64,000 nucleotides of DNA from Chelatococcus albus (GCF_030067675.1 NZ_JASJEV010000007.1:239002-303001); one strand, 5' to 3'. Counted from the stretch's first letter, positions 17,489-28,699 are shown. Numbers and translations are program-made. Notes: a model not told the origin generated them from the letters alone.

Positions 17489-18994
17489 TCAGGGAGCGAA
17501 GGCGGGTCCGTTCGGCTTCAGGCGCAGGCCGCGGCGCAGGCGCGTCCAGGGCAGCGCCGCGGGATCGGCCGGCATGGGACCGGGCGCGGCGCAGACGAGG
17601 ATCGCCTCGGCGATGGGCTCGAAGTCGGCGCGGAAATGCACCGAGCTCTTGTTGACGAGGATCGCCTGCTCCGTGGGCTCGATGCCGACATGGCGGAACA
17701 TCGCCTGGTCGGCGAGCTGCGCCTTGCGCGAGCCGACGACGACGCGCACGTCGCCGATGCGCAGGCAGGCGGAGGGGCCGAGGTTCATGCGGCTGCCGCC
17801 GTAGTAGGGCCCCGGGGCGGTGAAGATGCCGTCCGACAGGGCCTCCACCGCGAATGTCGCCTCGAAGGGGGCATCGCCCGCAACGCCGGACCTGCCGCCG
17901 AGGGCGAGCGTCACGGTGGCGCCCTCCCCTGCCGCATGGGCGGCAGCCGCCGCCGCGGGATCGACGATGACGCCGAGGGCCGCCCGCGGCGCCCGGTGCG
18001 CCACGAGCGCCCGCAGCATGCCCGTCGTGTCGGAATCGCCGCCGGCGCCGGGGTTGTCCTGCGTGTCGGCGATGACGACGGGCTTCCTCGCCCCCGCCGC
18101 GATGGCCATCGCCCGCCGCACGCCCTCGTCCGGCGACAGGATCTCGCCGTCGAAGGCCGCCTCGCTCGCCATGACGAGGCGGGCGATCGCGTCGGCCGCG
18201 GCCTCCGCCTCGGCCCGGCTGCGGCCGTAGGCCACCACCGAGGGGCCGCAGTCGGGAATGTCGGCGGCCGGAAAGCCCGGCGCGAAGGAGAGCGTCGGCA
18301 CCGCCTCGCCCTCCAGCGCGGCGAGGCGGGCATAGATGCCGCGGCAGGGCTCCATGCCCGTGTATTGCCAGCTGATCGGGATGAGGAAGGGCAGCTGCCG
18401 GAAGGCCTTGGCGAAGCGCCCGCCGGCGAGGAGGCGCGCGAGGTGGCGCGCGGCGCGGCGCCCGGTCTCGGCCATGTCGACATGCGGGTAGGTGCGGAAG
18501 GCGACGAGGGCATCCGCCCCCTCCACCATGGCCGGCGTGACGTTGGCGTGCAGGTCGAGGCTGACGACGAGCGGCACGGCGGGGCCGATGACGCGGCGCA
18601 CGCGGGCGATGAGCTCGCCCTCGCCGTCGTCGAGATGCTCGGCCACCATGGCCCCGTGCAGGTCGAGATAGACGCCGTCGAGCGGCCCTGCGGCGGCGAT
18701 GCCCCCGACGATCGTCCCGGCGATGCGCTCGTAGGTCTCCTCGCGCACGTGGGCGGAGGGGCTCGCCGCGCACCAGAGCGTCGGCACGAGCTCCCAGCCG
18801 CGCGCCTCCGCCTCCGCGATGAAGCCGCAGATGCCGATATTGACGTCGCGCGTCGCCTCGACGACCGCCCGCCCCACGGACAGCGGCGGCCAGCCGCCGC
18901 CCTCCTCGAAATCGCCGTAGCCGGCCTTCGACGGGGCGAAGGTGTTCGTCTCGTGCAGGAAGCCGCCGACGGCGATCCGGACGGCCGACATCAT
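17489..18994 (-). CDS. M81 family metallohydrolase (MlrC-like), copy 1
   Basis: 501-residue protein of the M81/MlrC family (N-terminal DUF1485-type domain and MlrC C-terminal domain). It shows GGFLHETNTFAPS (10-22), YLDLHGAMV (109-117) and SLDLHANVTPAMV (145-157); the paired D-L-H motifs are likely metal ligands. The ATG at 18994 overlaps the stop of the upstream paralogue as ATGA; a second Met is in frame at 18991. MlrC degrades linearised microcystin peptides, but most family members sit, as here, in ABC peptide-transporter operons with unknown amide substrates. No signal peptide is seen, so it acts in the cytoplasm. Confidence 0.88.
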   Translation of the reverse strand: MMSAVRIAVGGFLHETNTFAPSKAGYGDFEEGGGWPPLSVGRAVVEATRDVNIGICGFIAEAEARGWELVPTLWCAASPSAHVREETYERIAGTIVGGIAAAGPLDGVYLDLHGAMVAEHLDDGEGELIARVRRVIGPAVPLVVSLDLHANVTPAMVEGADALVAFRTYPHVDMAETGRRAARHLARLLAGGRFAKAFRQLPFLIPISWQYTGMEPCRGIYARLAALEGEAVPTLSFAPGFPAADIPDCGPSVVAYGRSRAEAEAAADAIARLVMASEAAFDGEILSPDEGVRRAMAIAAGARKPVVIADTQDNPGAGGDSDTTGMLRALVAHRAPRAALGVIVDPAAAAAAHAAGEGATVTLALGGRSGVAGDAPFEATFAVEALSDGIFTAPGPYYGGSRMNLGPSACLRIGDVRVVVGSRKAQLADQAMFRHVGIEPTEQAILVNKSSVHFRADFEPIAEAILVCAAPGPMPADPAALPWTRLRRGLRLKPNGPAFAP

Positions 18995-20505
18995 CCCGCC
19001 TCCGCGGCGGGCATCGGCCGCGCGGCATCCGCGTCGAGCGGATAGATCGGCCGGCGGACGTTGCGGAAGGTGATCTCGCCGTAGTCGGACGTGCACACGC
19101 CCACCCCGGCGCAGGGGATGATCTCGCGCGCCACGTGCCCGAGCCCGGCGCGCCAGTGCACCCGGCTCTTCAGCATGACGAAGCGCTTGCGGCGCGGGTC
19201 GATGCCGACCGAGAGGAAGGCGGCCTCGTCGTTCGGCTCCTGATGCTCGGAGATGACGACGATCTCGGCCCTGCCGGTGTCGAGCACGATCGTCGGCCCC
19301 ATGCGCATCTCGACGCCCTTCGACATCGGGCCGAGGTTGCGGAAATGGCCGTCGGTGATCGTCTTGACGACGCCCGTCACGTCAAGCGGCGGACTGGCCC
19401 GGCGGATCGCGGGCATCGCCATCTTGCCGCCGAGCGAGAGCGTGACAGTGGCGCCATGGCCGGCGGCGATCGCCTGCGCCACGGCCGCCGGATCGCAGAT
19501 CGCGAAGATCGCCACGTCCTCGAGGCCCTGGCGCAGGATCTCGGCAAGGACGGGGGTGGTGTCCATCGTGCCGCCCGAGGCGGCATTGTCGTAGTGGTCG
19601 AGGAGGACGATCGGCCCCTCGCCCGGCGGCAGGGCCTTGGCCCGCGCCACGGCCTCGCGCAGGGGCTCGATGGCGAAGACGAAGTCCTTCCGCGCGCGCC
19701 AGGCGTCGTCGAGCAGCTCGTCGCGCATCGCCGCGGCGCGGGGCGCGTCGCCGTCCGTCACCACGACGGCCGAGAGGCCTGCCTCGCGGATGTCGGCATG
19801 GGGAAAGCCGACGAAGAGGCTCGCGGCGAGCGCCCCCTGCCGCTCGAAGGCGACGCATTTCGCCTGCAGCTCGCGGTTCGGGAACTCGTGCGTGCCCTGC
19901 TTCATCACGTGCGGCAGCATGGGGTTGTTGCCCCAGGCCATCACCGGCCGGATCTCGCCGCGGATGGCCCGCACGAGGATGTCGCCGGCGCGCTGCCCGG
20001 TCTCGAACTGGTCGAGATGCGGATAGGTCTGGTAGCCGCAGACGACCGTCGCCTTCGCGATGACCGCCGGATAGACATTGGCGTGCATGTCGAGCGCCAC
20101 TGCGATCGGCGTCGCCGGATCGATGGCGCGGATGCGCTCGATGAGCGTGCCCTCCCCGTCCTCGTGGCTCTCGGTGACCATGGCGCCGTGCAGGTCGAGC
20201 ATGATGCCGTCGAGGCCGCCGGCGCGCACGGCGTCGAGGATCATGCCGCACATCGTGTCGTAGGCTGCGTCCTCGACGAGGCCGGAGGGCCAGGCCTCGG
20301 CGGCGAGCGGGCAGACGATCTCCGCCCCCTCGCGGTCGGCGACGGCGATGAAGCCGCCGATGCCCGAGCCCGTGCCGCGATAGGCCTTCAGCGCCTCCTC
20401 GCCGGACAGCGGCACCCCGCGGCCGCGGGCGAAGCGCTCGATCGGCGTCGGCACCGGACTGAAGGTGTTGGTCTCGTGCTTCATCATCGCGATGAGAAAG
20501 CGCAT
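18991..20505 (-). CDS. M81 family metallohydrolase (MlrC-like), copy 2
   Basis: 504-residue paralogue of the next gene with the same architecture: MRFLIAMMKHETNTFSP at the N-terminus, MLDLHGAMV (102-110) and ALDMHANVYPAVIA (137-150). ATG 20505 is favoured because GGAG lies 6 nt before it and relatives begin MRFLIAMM; an in-frame ATG at 20517 is possible. It is coupled to the fused ABC ATPase gene (stop 20525) and, by a 4-bp overlap, to copy 1. The tandem pair suggests two related substrates or a heteromer (inference). Confidence 0.88.
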   Translation of the reverse strand: MRFLIAMMKHETNTFSPVPTPIERFARGRGVPLSGEEALKAYRGTGSGIGGFIAVADREGAEIVCPLAAEAWPSGLVEDAAYDTMCGMILDAVRAGGLDGIMLDLHGAMVTESHEDGEGTLIERIRAIDPATPIAVALDMHANVYPAVIAKATVVCGYQTYPHLDQFETGQRAGDILVRAIRGEIRPVMAWGNNPMLPHVMKQGTHEFPNRELQAKCVAFERQGALAASLFVGFPHADIREAGLSAVVVTDGDAPRAAAMRDELLDDAWRARKDFVFAIEPLREAVARAKALPPGEGPIVLLDHYDNAASGGTMDTTPVLAEILRQGLEDVAIFAICDPAAVAQAIAAGHGATVTLSLGGKMAMPAIRRASPPLDVTGVVKTITDGHFRNLGPMSKGVEMRMGPTIVLDTGRAEIVVISEHQEPNDEAAFLSVGIDPRRKRFVMLKSRVHWRAGLGHVAREIIPCAGVGVCTSDYGEITFRNVRRPIYPLDADAARPMPAAEAG

Positions 20506-20524
20506 TCCCGTCTCCATCCCCTGA

Positions 20525-22185
<1,661 letters not shown>

Positions 22186-22189
<4 letters not shown>

Positions 22190-23076
22190 CGCGTGCCCTC
22201 CCGCCGCTTCATGCGCGGATCGAGCGCGTCGCGCGCCGCGTCGCCCAGGAGGTTGATGGAGAGGATGGCGGCCGAGAGCAGGAGGCCCGGCCAGAAGATG
22301 AGCGAGGGCTTCAGCTGGAAGTAGGTGCGGCCCTCGGCCATGATGTTGCCCCAGGTCGGCGTCTCCGGGCTGATGCCGGCGCCGAGGAAGGACAGGATCG
22401 CCTCGGTGAGGATCGCCGAGGCGCAGACATAGGTGCCCTGCACGATGAGGGGCGCGATGGTGTTCGGCATCAGGTGGCGCCACAGGATCCTCGGCAGGCT
22501 GGTGCCGACGGAGATGGCCGCCTCCACGTAGGGCTCCTCGCGCGCCGACAGGACCACCGAGCGCACGAGGCGCACGACACGCGGGATCTCGGGGATGGTG
22601 ATGGCCACGAGGACTGTGGCGAGGCTCGCCCCGGAGAGCGACACGACGGCGATGGCGAGCAGGATGGCGGGGATCGCCATCAGCCCGTCCATGATGCGCA
22701 TGACGACGGCATCGACCGGCCGGAAGAAGCCCGAGACGAGGCCGATGGCGAGGCCGATCGTGATGCTGACCAGCGCGGCGCCGAGGCCGACGAGGAGCGA
22801 GACGCGCCCGCCATAGACGACGCGCGACAGGAGATCGCGCCCGTAGGCGTCGGTGCCGAGGGGGAATTCCGCGCCCGGCGGCTTCAGGCGCTGGGCCGGG
22901 GCGAGCTGCAGCGGGTCGTGCGGCGCGATCCAGGGGGCGAAGACGGCGGAGGCGACGACGACGGCGAGGCAGAGCGCCGCGATCAGCGTGAGCGGGCTCG
23001 ACGCCGCGAGCATCAGGCTCGCCGACAGGCGCGAGCGCGGGCCCTCGCCGGCCTCGGAAAGGGTCTCGACGCTCAT
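22186..23076 (-). CDS. Dipeptide-type ABC permease (DppC-like)
   Basis: 296-residue inner-membrane permease with an N-terminal OppC-type helix and a BPD_transp_1 domain. It has FPLGTDAYGRDLLSRVVYGGR, typical of DppC, and the EAA loop EAAISVGTSLPRILWRHLMPN. The start ATG at 23076 shares one base with the DppB stop (TGATG). It pairs with DppB to form the channel. Confidence 0.92.
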
Positions 23077-24017
23077 CAGTAGCGGATCCTCGGATCGAGA
23101 AGGGTGTAGGCGACGTCGATGAGGAGGTTGATCAGCACGTAGAGCCCGCTGGTCAGAAGGATCATGCCCTGGATGACGGGATAGTCGCGCGCGAGCACGG
23201 CATCGACGGTGAGGCGGCCGATGCCCGGCAGGTTGAACACGCTCTCCGTCACCACGACGCCCGAGATGAGGAGGGCGAAGCCCGTGCCGATGACGGTGAT
23301 GACGGGCACGGCCGCGTTGCGCAGGGCATGGCGCAGGAGCACCGCATGTTCGGCGATGCCCTTGGCGCGCGCCGTGCGCACATAGTCCTCGCCGAGCACG
23401 TCGAGCACGGCCGCGCGCGTCATGCGGGCGATGAGCGCGATGTAGATGAAGGACAGCGTGAGCGTGGGCAGGAGCGCCCGCTCGAAGAAGGGCCAGAGGC
23501 CGCGCGACAGGCTGCGGAAGCCCTGCACCGGCAGCCATTTCAGCTCGATGGCGAAGATCTGGATCAGGATGTAGCCGATGACGAAGACGGGGATCGAGAA
23601 GCCGAGCACCGAGAGCGACATGACGCCCTTGTCGACCAGGCTGCCGTGCTTCCACGCAGCGATGACGCCAAGCGGCACGGCCACGACGATGGAGAGGATG
23701 ATGGTCGAGAGGGCGAGGCTCACCGTCGGCTCGATGCGCTGGCCGATCATCTGCACGACCGGCACCTGCGAGATGAGCGACACGCCGAGATCGCCGCGCA
23801 GGACCTTGCCGATCCAGGTGAAGAACTGCGTGTAGATCGGCTCGTTGAGGCCGAGCGAGATGCGGATGCGCTCGAGCTGCTCGGGGCTCGCCTGGTCGCC
23901 GGCGATGATGGCGGCCGGATCGCCTGGGGTGAGCCGCAGGAGCAGGAAGACGAAGACCGCGACGACCCCCATGACGGGAATGGCGGCGAGAACGCGGCGC
24001 ACGAGATAACCGAACAT
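23076..24017 (-). CDS. Dipeptide-type ABC permease (DppB-like)
   Basis: 313-residue permease with six helices: N-terminal LLRLTPGDPAAIIAGDQAS, the EAA loop VRTARAKGIAEHAVLLRHALRNA and the C-terminal DVAYTLLDPRIRY, all typical of DppB/OppB. It starts at ATG 24017 and follows the binding-protein gene after a 147-bp gap holding a strong hairpin. Confidence 0.92.
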   Translation of the reverse strand: MFGYLVRRVLAAIPVMGVVAVFVFLLLRLTPGDPAAIIAGDQASPEQLERIRISLGLNEPIYTQFFTWIGKVLRGDLGVSLISQVPVVQMIGQRIEPTVSLALSTIILSIVVAVPLGVIAAWKHGSLVDKGVMSLSVLGFSIPVFVIGYILIQIFAIELKWLPVQGFRSLSRGLWPFFERALLPTLTLSFIYIALIARMTRAAVLDVLGEDYVRTARAKGIAEHAVLLRHALRNAAVPVITVIGTGFALLISGVVVTESVFNLPGIGRLTVDAVLARDYPVIQGMILLTSGLYVLINLLIDVAYTLLDPRIRY

Positions 24018-24128
24018 GTCTGTGCTTCGTTCCGGTCAGGATGTCGGTGCGGGGCGGAACCGCCCCGGCGAGGCGGCGGGCGGCGGCCGCCGACGGCGCG
24101 GGCCGCCGCCTCGCCGATCGGGGGCCGG

Positions 24129-24157
24129 TCCCCGGCGGGCGCGGCGCCCGCCGGGGA
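24129..24157 (-). promoter_or_regulatory. Intra-operon hairpin after the ABC binding-protein gene
   Basis: Perfect 14-bp GC stem (arm TCCCCGGCGGGCGC, one central base) starting 7 bp after the binding-protein stop and before the permease genes. Without a T-run it probably protects the upstream mRNA and lowers downstream expression (inference). Confidence 0.55.
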
Positions 24158-24164
24158 GCGCCCG

Positions 24165-25769
24165 TCAGTCGGCCTTGTCGATGTTCCAGAAATACGGCGC
24201 CGGGCCGTCGAGCACGCCGGTCAGCTCCGTGCGCCAGGCGCTCGGCACGATGTACTGGCCGAGGGGGATGTAGATCGCCTGCTCGTAGGCATAGGCCTGC
24301 AGGTCCCTGGCGATCGTCTTCTGCTCGTCGAGCGAGCCCGCGCGGCTGTAGGCGTCGCGGAAGGCTTCGAGCTTGGGGTCATCCGGCCAGCCGAACCAGG
24401 CGCCCCTGCCGCGGCCGTTGAGGCTGACGTTGACGAGGGGGTTGAAGACGTCGGCGCCGACCCAGTTCGTGAAGAACATGTTCCAGCCGCCTTCCTTCGG
24501 CGGCTTCTGGCTGGCGCGGCGGGTGACGAGCGTCTGCCAGTCCATGGCCTGCATGTCGACCTTGAAGCCGGCGGCGCGCAGGAGCTGGCTCGCGACGATG
24601 GGCTGCGCCTTCAGGGTGCCGACGTCGGTCGGCTGCATGAGCACGATGGGCGTGCCGTCGTAGCCGGCCTCGGCGAGGAGCTTCTTCGCCTCCTCCATGC
24701 CCGTCTTCCTGACGAGCGTCTCGGCGCCGACCTCGGTTTCGAGCGGCGTGCCGCAGACGAACATGGCGCCGCAGATCCTGTAGTACTGCGGGTTGCCGAT
24801 GAGGGCGTCGAGCACGTCCTTCTGGTTGAGGGCGAGAAGCGCGGCGCGGCGGATCTTCGGATTGTCGAAGGGCGGGTGCAGGAAGTTCATGCGCCCCATG
24901 GTCTGGTAGCCGAGCGCATTGGTGTTGTGGACCTTGACCTCCTTGCTGGCGGCAAGGATCGGCAACAGGTCGATCGGCGGCTGCTCGATGAAGTCGATCT
25001 CGCCCGACATCAGCGCGTTCACCGCCGTCTGGGCGTCGGGCATGGTGATCCACTCGACGCGGTCGACCTTGACGACCTTGCCGCCGGCGGCCCAGCTCGC
25101 CTTCTCGGCGCGCGGCACGTAGTCCTTGTTCTTCTCGTAGACAGCCTTCACGCCCGGCTGGAACTCGGCCTGCACGAACCTGAAGGGGCCGGAGCCGATC
25201 TGCTCGCCGATCGCCTTGTCCGGCGGCGTCTCGGCGATGCGCCTCGGCATCATGAAGGGGACGATGGAGGAGGGCTTGGCGATCGACTCGAGGACGAGGC
25301 CGTAGGGCTCCTTGAGCTTGAGCGTGATGGTGCGCTCGTCGCTCGCCGTGAGGCTCGCGGTCATGTCCATGAGCTTCTGGCCCATGCCGTCGCGCGCCGC
25401 CCAGCGCTTCAGGGAGGCGACGCAGTCCTCGGCGGTCACCGGCTTGCCGTCGTGCCACTTCAGGCCGTCGCGCAGCGTGAAGGTGTAGGTGAGCCTGTCG
25501 TCCGACACCTTCCAGTCCGCCATCTGCGGACGCACCTTGAACGCCTCATCCAGCGCCAGGAGCGTGTCGAAGATCATGTAGCCGTGGTTGCGCGTGATAT
25601 AGGCGGTGGTGATGATCGGATCCGTGACGCGCAGGTCCGAATGCATCACCGCCGTCAGCGTCTTGGCCTCCGCTGCGGCAGACAATGTCATCGCCGCGGA
25701 CACCGCAACGCCGGACAGAAGCGCCGGGCGGCACACCCACCGGCGCAAGACACGCACAACATCCACCAT
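24165..25769 (-). CDS. ABC transporter substrate-binding protein (SBP family 5, peptide/opine type)
   Basis: 534-residue periplasmic receptor. Signal peptide about 1-35 (Arg-rich start, then hydrophobic, AEA-K). Mature part has the family-5 landmarks DTLLALDEAFKVRPQMADWKVS, LRDGLKWHDGKPVTAEDCV and the late hinge segment WFGWPDDPKLEAF. The start at ATG 25769 follows GGGAGAGGT. It heads the importer genes; the promoter region to its right holds two GCATCATGC motifs. The ligand is unknown; the neighbouring amidases suggest an N-acylated amino acid or peptide. Confidence 0.9.
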   Translation of the reverse strand: MVDVVRVLRRWVCRPALLSGVAVSAAMTLSAAAEAKTLTAVMHSDLRVTDPIITTAYITRNHGYMIFDTLLALDEAFKVRPQMADWKVSDDRLTYTFTLRDGLKWHDGKPVTAEDCVASLKRWAARDGMGQKLMDMTASLTASDERTITLKLKEPYGLVLESIAKPSSIVPFMMPRRIAETPPDKAIGEQIGSGPFRFVQAEFQPGVKAVYEKNKDYVPRAEKASWAAGGKVVKVDRVEWITMPDAQTAVNALMSGEIDFIEQPPIDLLPILAASKEVKVHNTNALGYQTMGRMNFLHPPFDNPKIRRAALLALNQKDVLDALIGNPQYYRICGAMFVCGTPLETEVGAETLVRKTGMEEAKKLLAEAGYDGTPIVLMQPTDVGTLKAQPIVASQLLRAAGFKVDMQAMDWQTLVTRRASQKPPKEGGWNMFFTNWVGADVFNPLVNVSLNGRGRGAWFGWPDDPKLEAFRDAYSRAGSLDEQKTIARDLQAYAYEQAIYIPLGQYIVPSAWRTELTGVLDGPAPYFWNIDKAD

Positions 25770-25789
25770 GTGACCTCTCCCGTTACAAA

Positions 25790-25904
25790 GCATCATGCAC
25801 AAGTTTATTATTTGCGGCGCCGACATTACATTTGCGGCCGCACATCTGACCAGATGCTTATCCCCTCTTTATTTCAATGCATCATGCCTACATCATGACG
25901 TCAA
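25790..25904 (-). promoter_or_regulatory. Promoter region with two GCATCATGC sites before the first ABC operon
   Basis: GCATCATGC occurs at 25790-25798 and 25879-25887; the second is part of ATGCATCATG, a match to the motif found at 27279, 31238, 33606 and 43982. A possible -35 (TTGACG read on the minus strand, 25904-25899) lies beside it, and the surrounding DNA is AT-rich compared with the genes. Promoter placement is inferred. Confidence 0.5.
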
Positions 25905-25971
25905 CCATCATTCTTCGGCATCGCCTTGCCGTCGCCGCCCCGGCCGTCCCGATGTCACCACGGGCCACTTC

Positions 25972-25987
25972 CGTTTGTCTACAAACG
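25972..25987. promoter_or_regulatory. Inverted repeat CGTTTGT-ct-ACAAACG between cupin and ABC genes
   Basis: Perfect 7-bp arms around 2 bp, 22 bp downstream of the cupin stop. TTTGT-N2-ACAAA is a common shape for GntR-family operators, but this one lies about 200 bp from the binding-protein start. It could equally be part of a weak terminator; function is uncertain. Confidence 0.35.
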
Positions 25988-26008
25988 AATCGACCACCGC
26001 CGCGCCCC

Positions 26009-26332
26009 TCACGCGGCCGGACGGCCGAGGGCCTCGGGCGCCTTGATCTCGATCTCGACGAAGGCGATCGGATGGGCCGAGCCGTTCATGACGTCGTGCT
26101 CGATGCCCGCCGGGCGCATGTAGGACTGACCGGCCGAGAGCGGCACGTCGGCGGCCGCGCGGCCGTCGTGAATGCGCAGGATGCCGTCGGTGAGCATGAT
26201 CACGAAATAGGGCCAGCCGTGGCGGTGCCAGCCGGTCACCGCGCCGGGGGCGAAGTCCCAGCGGGTGATGCGCACGGAGGCGTCGTCCTGCTGGACGGTG
26301 GGCACGGCGGGCACGGTGCATTCGAAAGCCAT
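26009..26332 (-). CDS. Small cupin-domain protein
   Basis: 107-residue single-domain cupin. Cupin motif 1 is TGWHRHGWPYFVIMLTDG (His pair for a metal) and motif 2 is SAGQSYMRPAGIEHDVMN, with its His. Start ATG 26332 behind GAGGGAAGA. It lies 41 bp after the IclR regulator gene in the same direction and before the peptide-type importer. Stand-alone cupins of this size can be metal-dependent enzymes or ligand-binding proteins; the reaction is not known. Confidence 0.82.
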   Translation of the reverse strand: MAFECTVPAVPTVQQDDASVRITRWDFAPGAVTGWHRHGWPYFVIMLTDGILRIHDGRAAADVPLSAGQSYMRPAGIEHDVMNGSAHPIAFVEIEIKAPEALGRPAA

Positions 26333-26373
26333 TCTTCCCTCGCGTGTTGCGGCTGGCCGCTCTTCCCCGGCTG

Positions 26374-27174
26374 CTACCGAAGCTGCTCCCCGATGCGCGT
26401 CGCAGCGCCGAGGAGGATGTCGAGGTGGCGCGGGCGCCCGTCCTCCACGATGCCCGCCGTCAGGCCGGTGATGCTGAGCGCGCCGACGAAGGCGCCGCGC
26501 CGGTCGAGGATCGGCACGCCGAGCGCGGCGAGGCCGACGAAGAAGTCGTCGACGGCGAGCTCCCAGCCGCGGGCCCGGATGGTGCGCGCCGCCTCGCGCA
26601 GCCGCGCCGGGTCCGTCTCGCTCGCGGGCGTGCGCTGCGGCAGCTCCCCGGCGAGCGCGGCCTCGCGCTCCTCCTCCGTGATGTAGGCGAGGAGGACGCG
26701 CGGCCCGCCGCCGCAGTTGAGGAAGGCCCGCGCCCCCACGGTGAACCAGGTGGCGTCGATGCGCAGGAGCGGCGCGCGCACGCGCTCGACGCACAGCGCC
26801 GTGCCGTCGTGGTGCACCCAGAGGAAGGCCGTGGCGCCCGTCTTCTCCGTCACGTCGGTGAGGACGGGGGCGGCCACCTCGCGCAGGTCCCTGCCCGCCT
26901 CCACGGCGGCGGCAATCCCGAGGACGTCGGCGCCGAGCCGGTAGAGCTGCGCACGCTCGTCGAACTCGACGAGGCCCGCCGCGGCGAGGGTGAGCAGGAG
27001 GCGGCGCGCCGTGCCCTTGTCGAGCCCGGCGGCCCGGGCGAGCTCCGACAGGCCGAGGCGCGGGCGCTCGGGCGCGAAGGCGCGCAGGAGCGCGACGGCG
27101 CGCTCCACCGCCCGCACCGGCGGCACCCCGGGCCTCGCCGTCAGGCGCGGCGGACGGCGCATGTCATCGAGCAT
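26374..27174 (-). CDS. IclR-family transcriptional regulator
   Basis: 266-residue regulator. The winged helix at about 15-75 (VRAVERAVALLRAF, GLSELARAAGLDKGTARRLLLTL) precedes the IclR effector domain (YRLGADVLGIA; ALGVPILDRRGAFVGALSITG near the end). ATG 27174 has GGGGGAG in front; an ATG at 27162 is also in frame. It is transcribed away from the M20 gene at 27386, with a 211-bp shared promoter region, and towards the cupin/ABC/M81 genes, which it may control. Confidence 0.9.
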   Translation of the reverse strand: MLDDMRRPPRLTARPGVPPVRAVERAVALLRAFAPERPRLGLSELARAAGLDKGTARRLLLTLAAAGLVEFDERAQLYRLGADVLGIAAAVEAGRDLREVAAPVLTDVTEKTGATAFLWVHHDGTALCVERVRAPLLRIDATWFTVGARAFLNCGGGPRVLLAYITEEEREAALAGELPQRTPASETDPARLREAARTIRARGWELAVDDFFVGLAALGVPILDRRGAFVGALSITGLTAGIVEDGRPRHLDILLGAATRIGEQLR

Positions 27175-27261
27175 GGCGCTCCCCCTGCCGCGGCGGAGCG
27201 TCGAGGAGAGGCGGATGCGCGGCCGGGTAGGTCGCCCTTCGCCCCGCCGGAAGCGCGGTCG

Positions 27262-27296
27262 TGTCATTGTATGACATCATGCATCATATGTTGACA
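27262..27296. promoter_or_regulatory. Divergent promoter with inverted repeat and ATGCATCAT site
   Basis: TGTCAT-tgt-ATGACA (27262-27276) is a perfect inverted repeat, directly followed by ATGCATCAT (27279-27287) and a good -35 TTGACA (27291-27296) facing the M20 gene. The ATGCATCAT element matches the motif at 25877, 31238, 33606 and 43982. A factor bound here would cover the -35 (inference). Confidence 0.6.
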
Positions 27297-27385
27297 CGAT
27301 CGGAAAGGTCTTTGCAAATACTCCTGCTTCCTCGGCCCGGGGCCGTCCGTCGCTCCCGGCCCTCTCCCGCCCGCGAGGACGTCCC

Positions 27386-28669
27386 ATGGCGCTGGACCCG
27401 CACACGCGCGACAAGATCATCGCTTCCGTCAAACAGGGCTTCGCCGACCAGATCGCCATGACACGCGAGATGATCCGCTTCCCGTCCGTGCGGGGCGCGG
27501 AGCACGCCGTGCAGGATTTCGTCTTCCGCGCCCTGAAGGGCCGCGGCTACGCCATGGACCGCTTCGCCATGGACCGGGAGGCGATCGCCCAGCATCCGGG
27601 CGGCTCGCCCTGGTCGCAGGCCCATTCCGAGGCGCCCATCGTCGTGGGCATCCACCGCCCCAGGGCGGAGACGGGGCGCTCGCTCATCCTGCAGGCGCAT
27701 GTGGACGTGGTGCCGACGGGCCCGGCGGAGATGTGGACGCATCCGCCCTTCGAGCCGACGATCGAGGGCGACTGGCTCTACGGGCGCGGCGGCGCCGACA
27801 TGAAGGCCGGGCACGTCGCCAACATCTTCGCGCTCGACGCGCTCAGGCGCCTCGGGCTGCAACCGGCGGCGACCGTCTACGTGCAGTCGGTGGTCGAGGA
27901 GGAATCGACCGGCAACGGCGCGCTCATGACGCATCTGCGCGGCTACCGGGCCGACGCCGTCCTCATCCCGGAGCCGGAGGACGAGAAGCTCGTGCGCGCC
28001 AATCTCGGCGTGCTGTGGTTCCAGGTGGAGGTGCGCGGCCATCCGGTGCACGTGCGCGAGATGGGCGCCGGCGCCAACGCCATCGACGCGGCCTACCGCG
28101 TCATCGGCGAGCTGCGCCGCCTCGAGGCGGAGTGGAATGCGCGCAAGGCCGGCCGCCCGCACTTCGAGGACGAGCCGCATCCGATCAACCTCAACATCGG
28201 CAAGATCGAGGGCGGCGACTGGGCCTCCTCGGTGCCCTGCTGGTGCCGCTTCGACTGCCGCATCGCGATCTATCCCGGCACGTCGGCCGAGGAGGCGGCG
28301 CGCGAGATCCGCGAGCGGCTCGCCGCCTTCGCCCGCTCCGACGCCTATTTCGCCAACAACCCGCCGCTCGTCGCCTTCAACGGCTTCTTCGCCGAGGGCT
28401 ATGAGCTGGAACCGGGCTCGGAGGCGGAGGCCGTGCTCGCCCGCGCCCATGAAGAGGCGACCGGCCGGCCGCTCGAGAGCTTCATGACGGCGGGCTATCT
28501 CGATACCCGCGTGCATGCGCTCTACGACAGGGTGCCGGCGCTCTGCTACGGCCCGATCTCGCAGAACATCCACGGCTTCGACGAGCGGGTGAGCCTTGCT
28601 TCCGTCGAGCGCATCACCACGGCGATGGCGCTGTTCGTCGCCGAGTGGTGCGGCCTGGAGCCCGTGTGA
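27386..28669 (+). CDS. M20 family ArgE/DapE-type deacylase
   Basis: 427-residue zinc-dependent amidase of the ArgE/DapE/acetylornithine deacetylase group. QAHVDVVP (103-110), GRGGADMKAG (133-142, the bridging Asp) and VVEEESTGNG (169-178, catalytic Glu) are all present; the C-terminal catalytic His lies in GPISQNIHGFDERV. The start at ATG 27386 has GAGGA upstream. It is the only plus-strand gene in this part, facing the IclR gene, and converges on the aminotransferase gene with a 30-bp gap. It probably removes an acyl group from an imported amine or amino acid. Confidence 0.9.
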   Translation: MALDPHTRDKIIASVKQGFADQIAMTREMIRFPSVRGAEHAVQDFVFRALKGRGYAMDRFAMDREAIAQHPGGSPWSQAHSEAPIVVGIHRPRAETGRSLILQAHVDVVPTGPAEMWTHPPFEPTIEGDWLYGRGGADMKAGHVANIFALDALRRLGLQPAATVYVQSVVEEESTGNGALMTHLRGYRADAVLIPEPEDEKLVRANLGVLWFQVEVRGHPVHVREMGAGANAIDAAYRVIGELRRLEAEWNARKAGRPHFEDEPHPINLNIGKIEGGDWASSVPCWCRFDCRIAIYPGTSAEEAAREIRERLAAFARSDAYFANNPPLVAFNGFFAEGYELEPGSEAEAVLARAHEEATGRPLESFMTAGYLDTRVHALYDRVPALCYGPISQNIHGFDERVSLASVERITTAMALFVAEWCGLEPV

Positions 28670-28699
28670 GCCGCCCCGCGCCGGCGGGACGGGGCCCCC

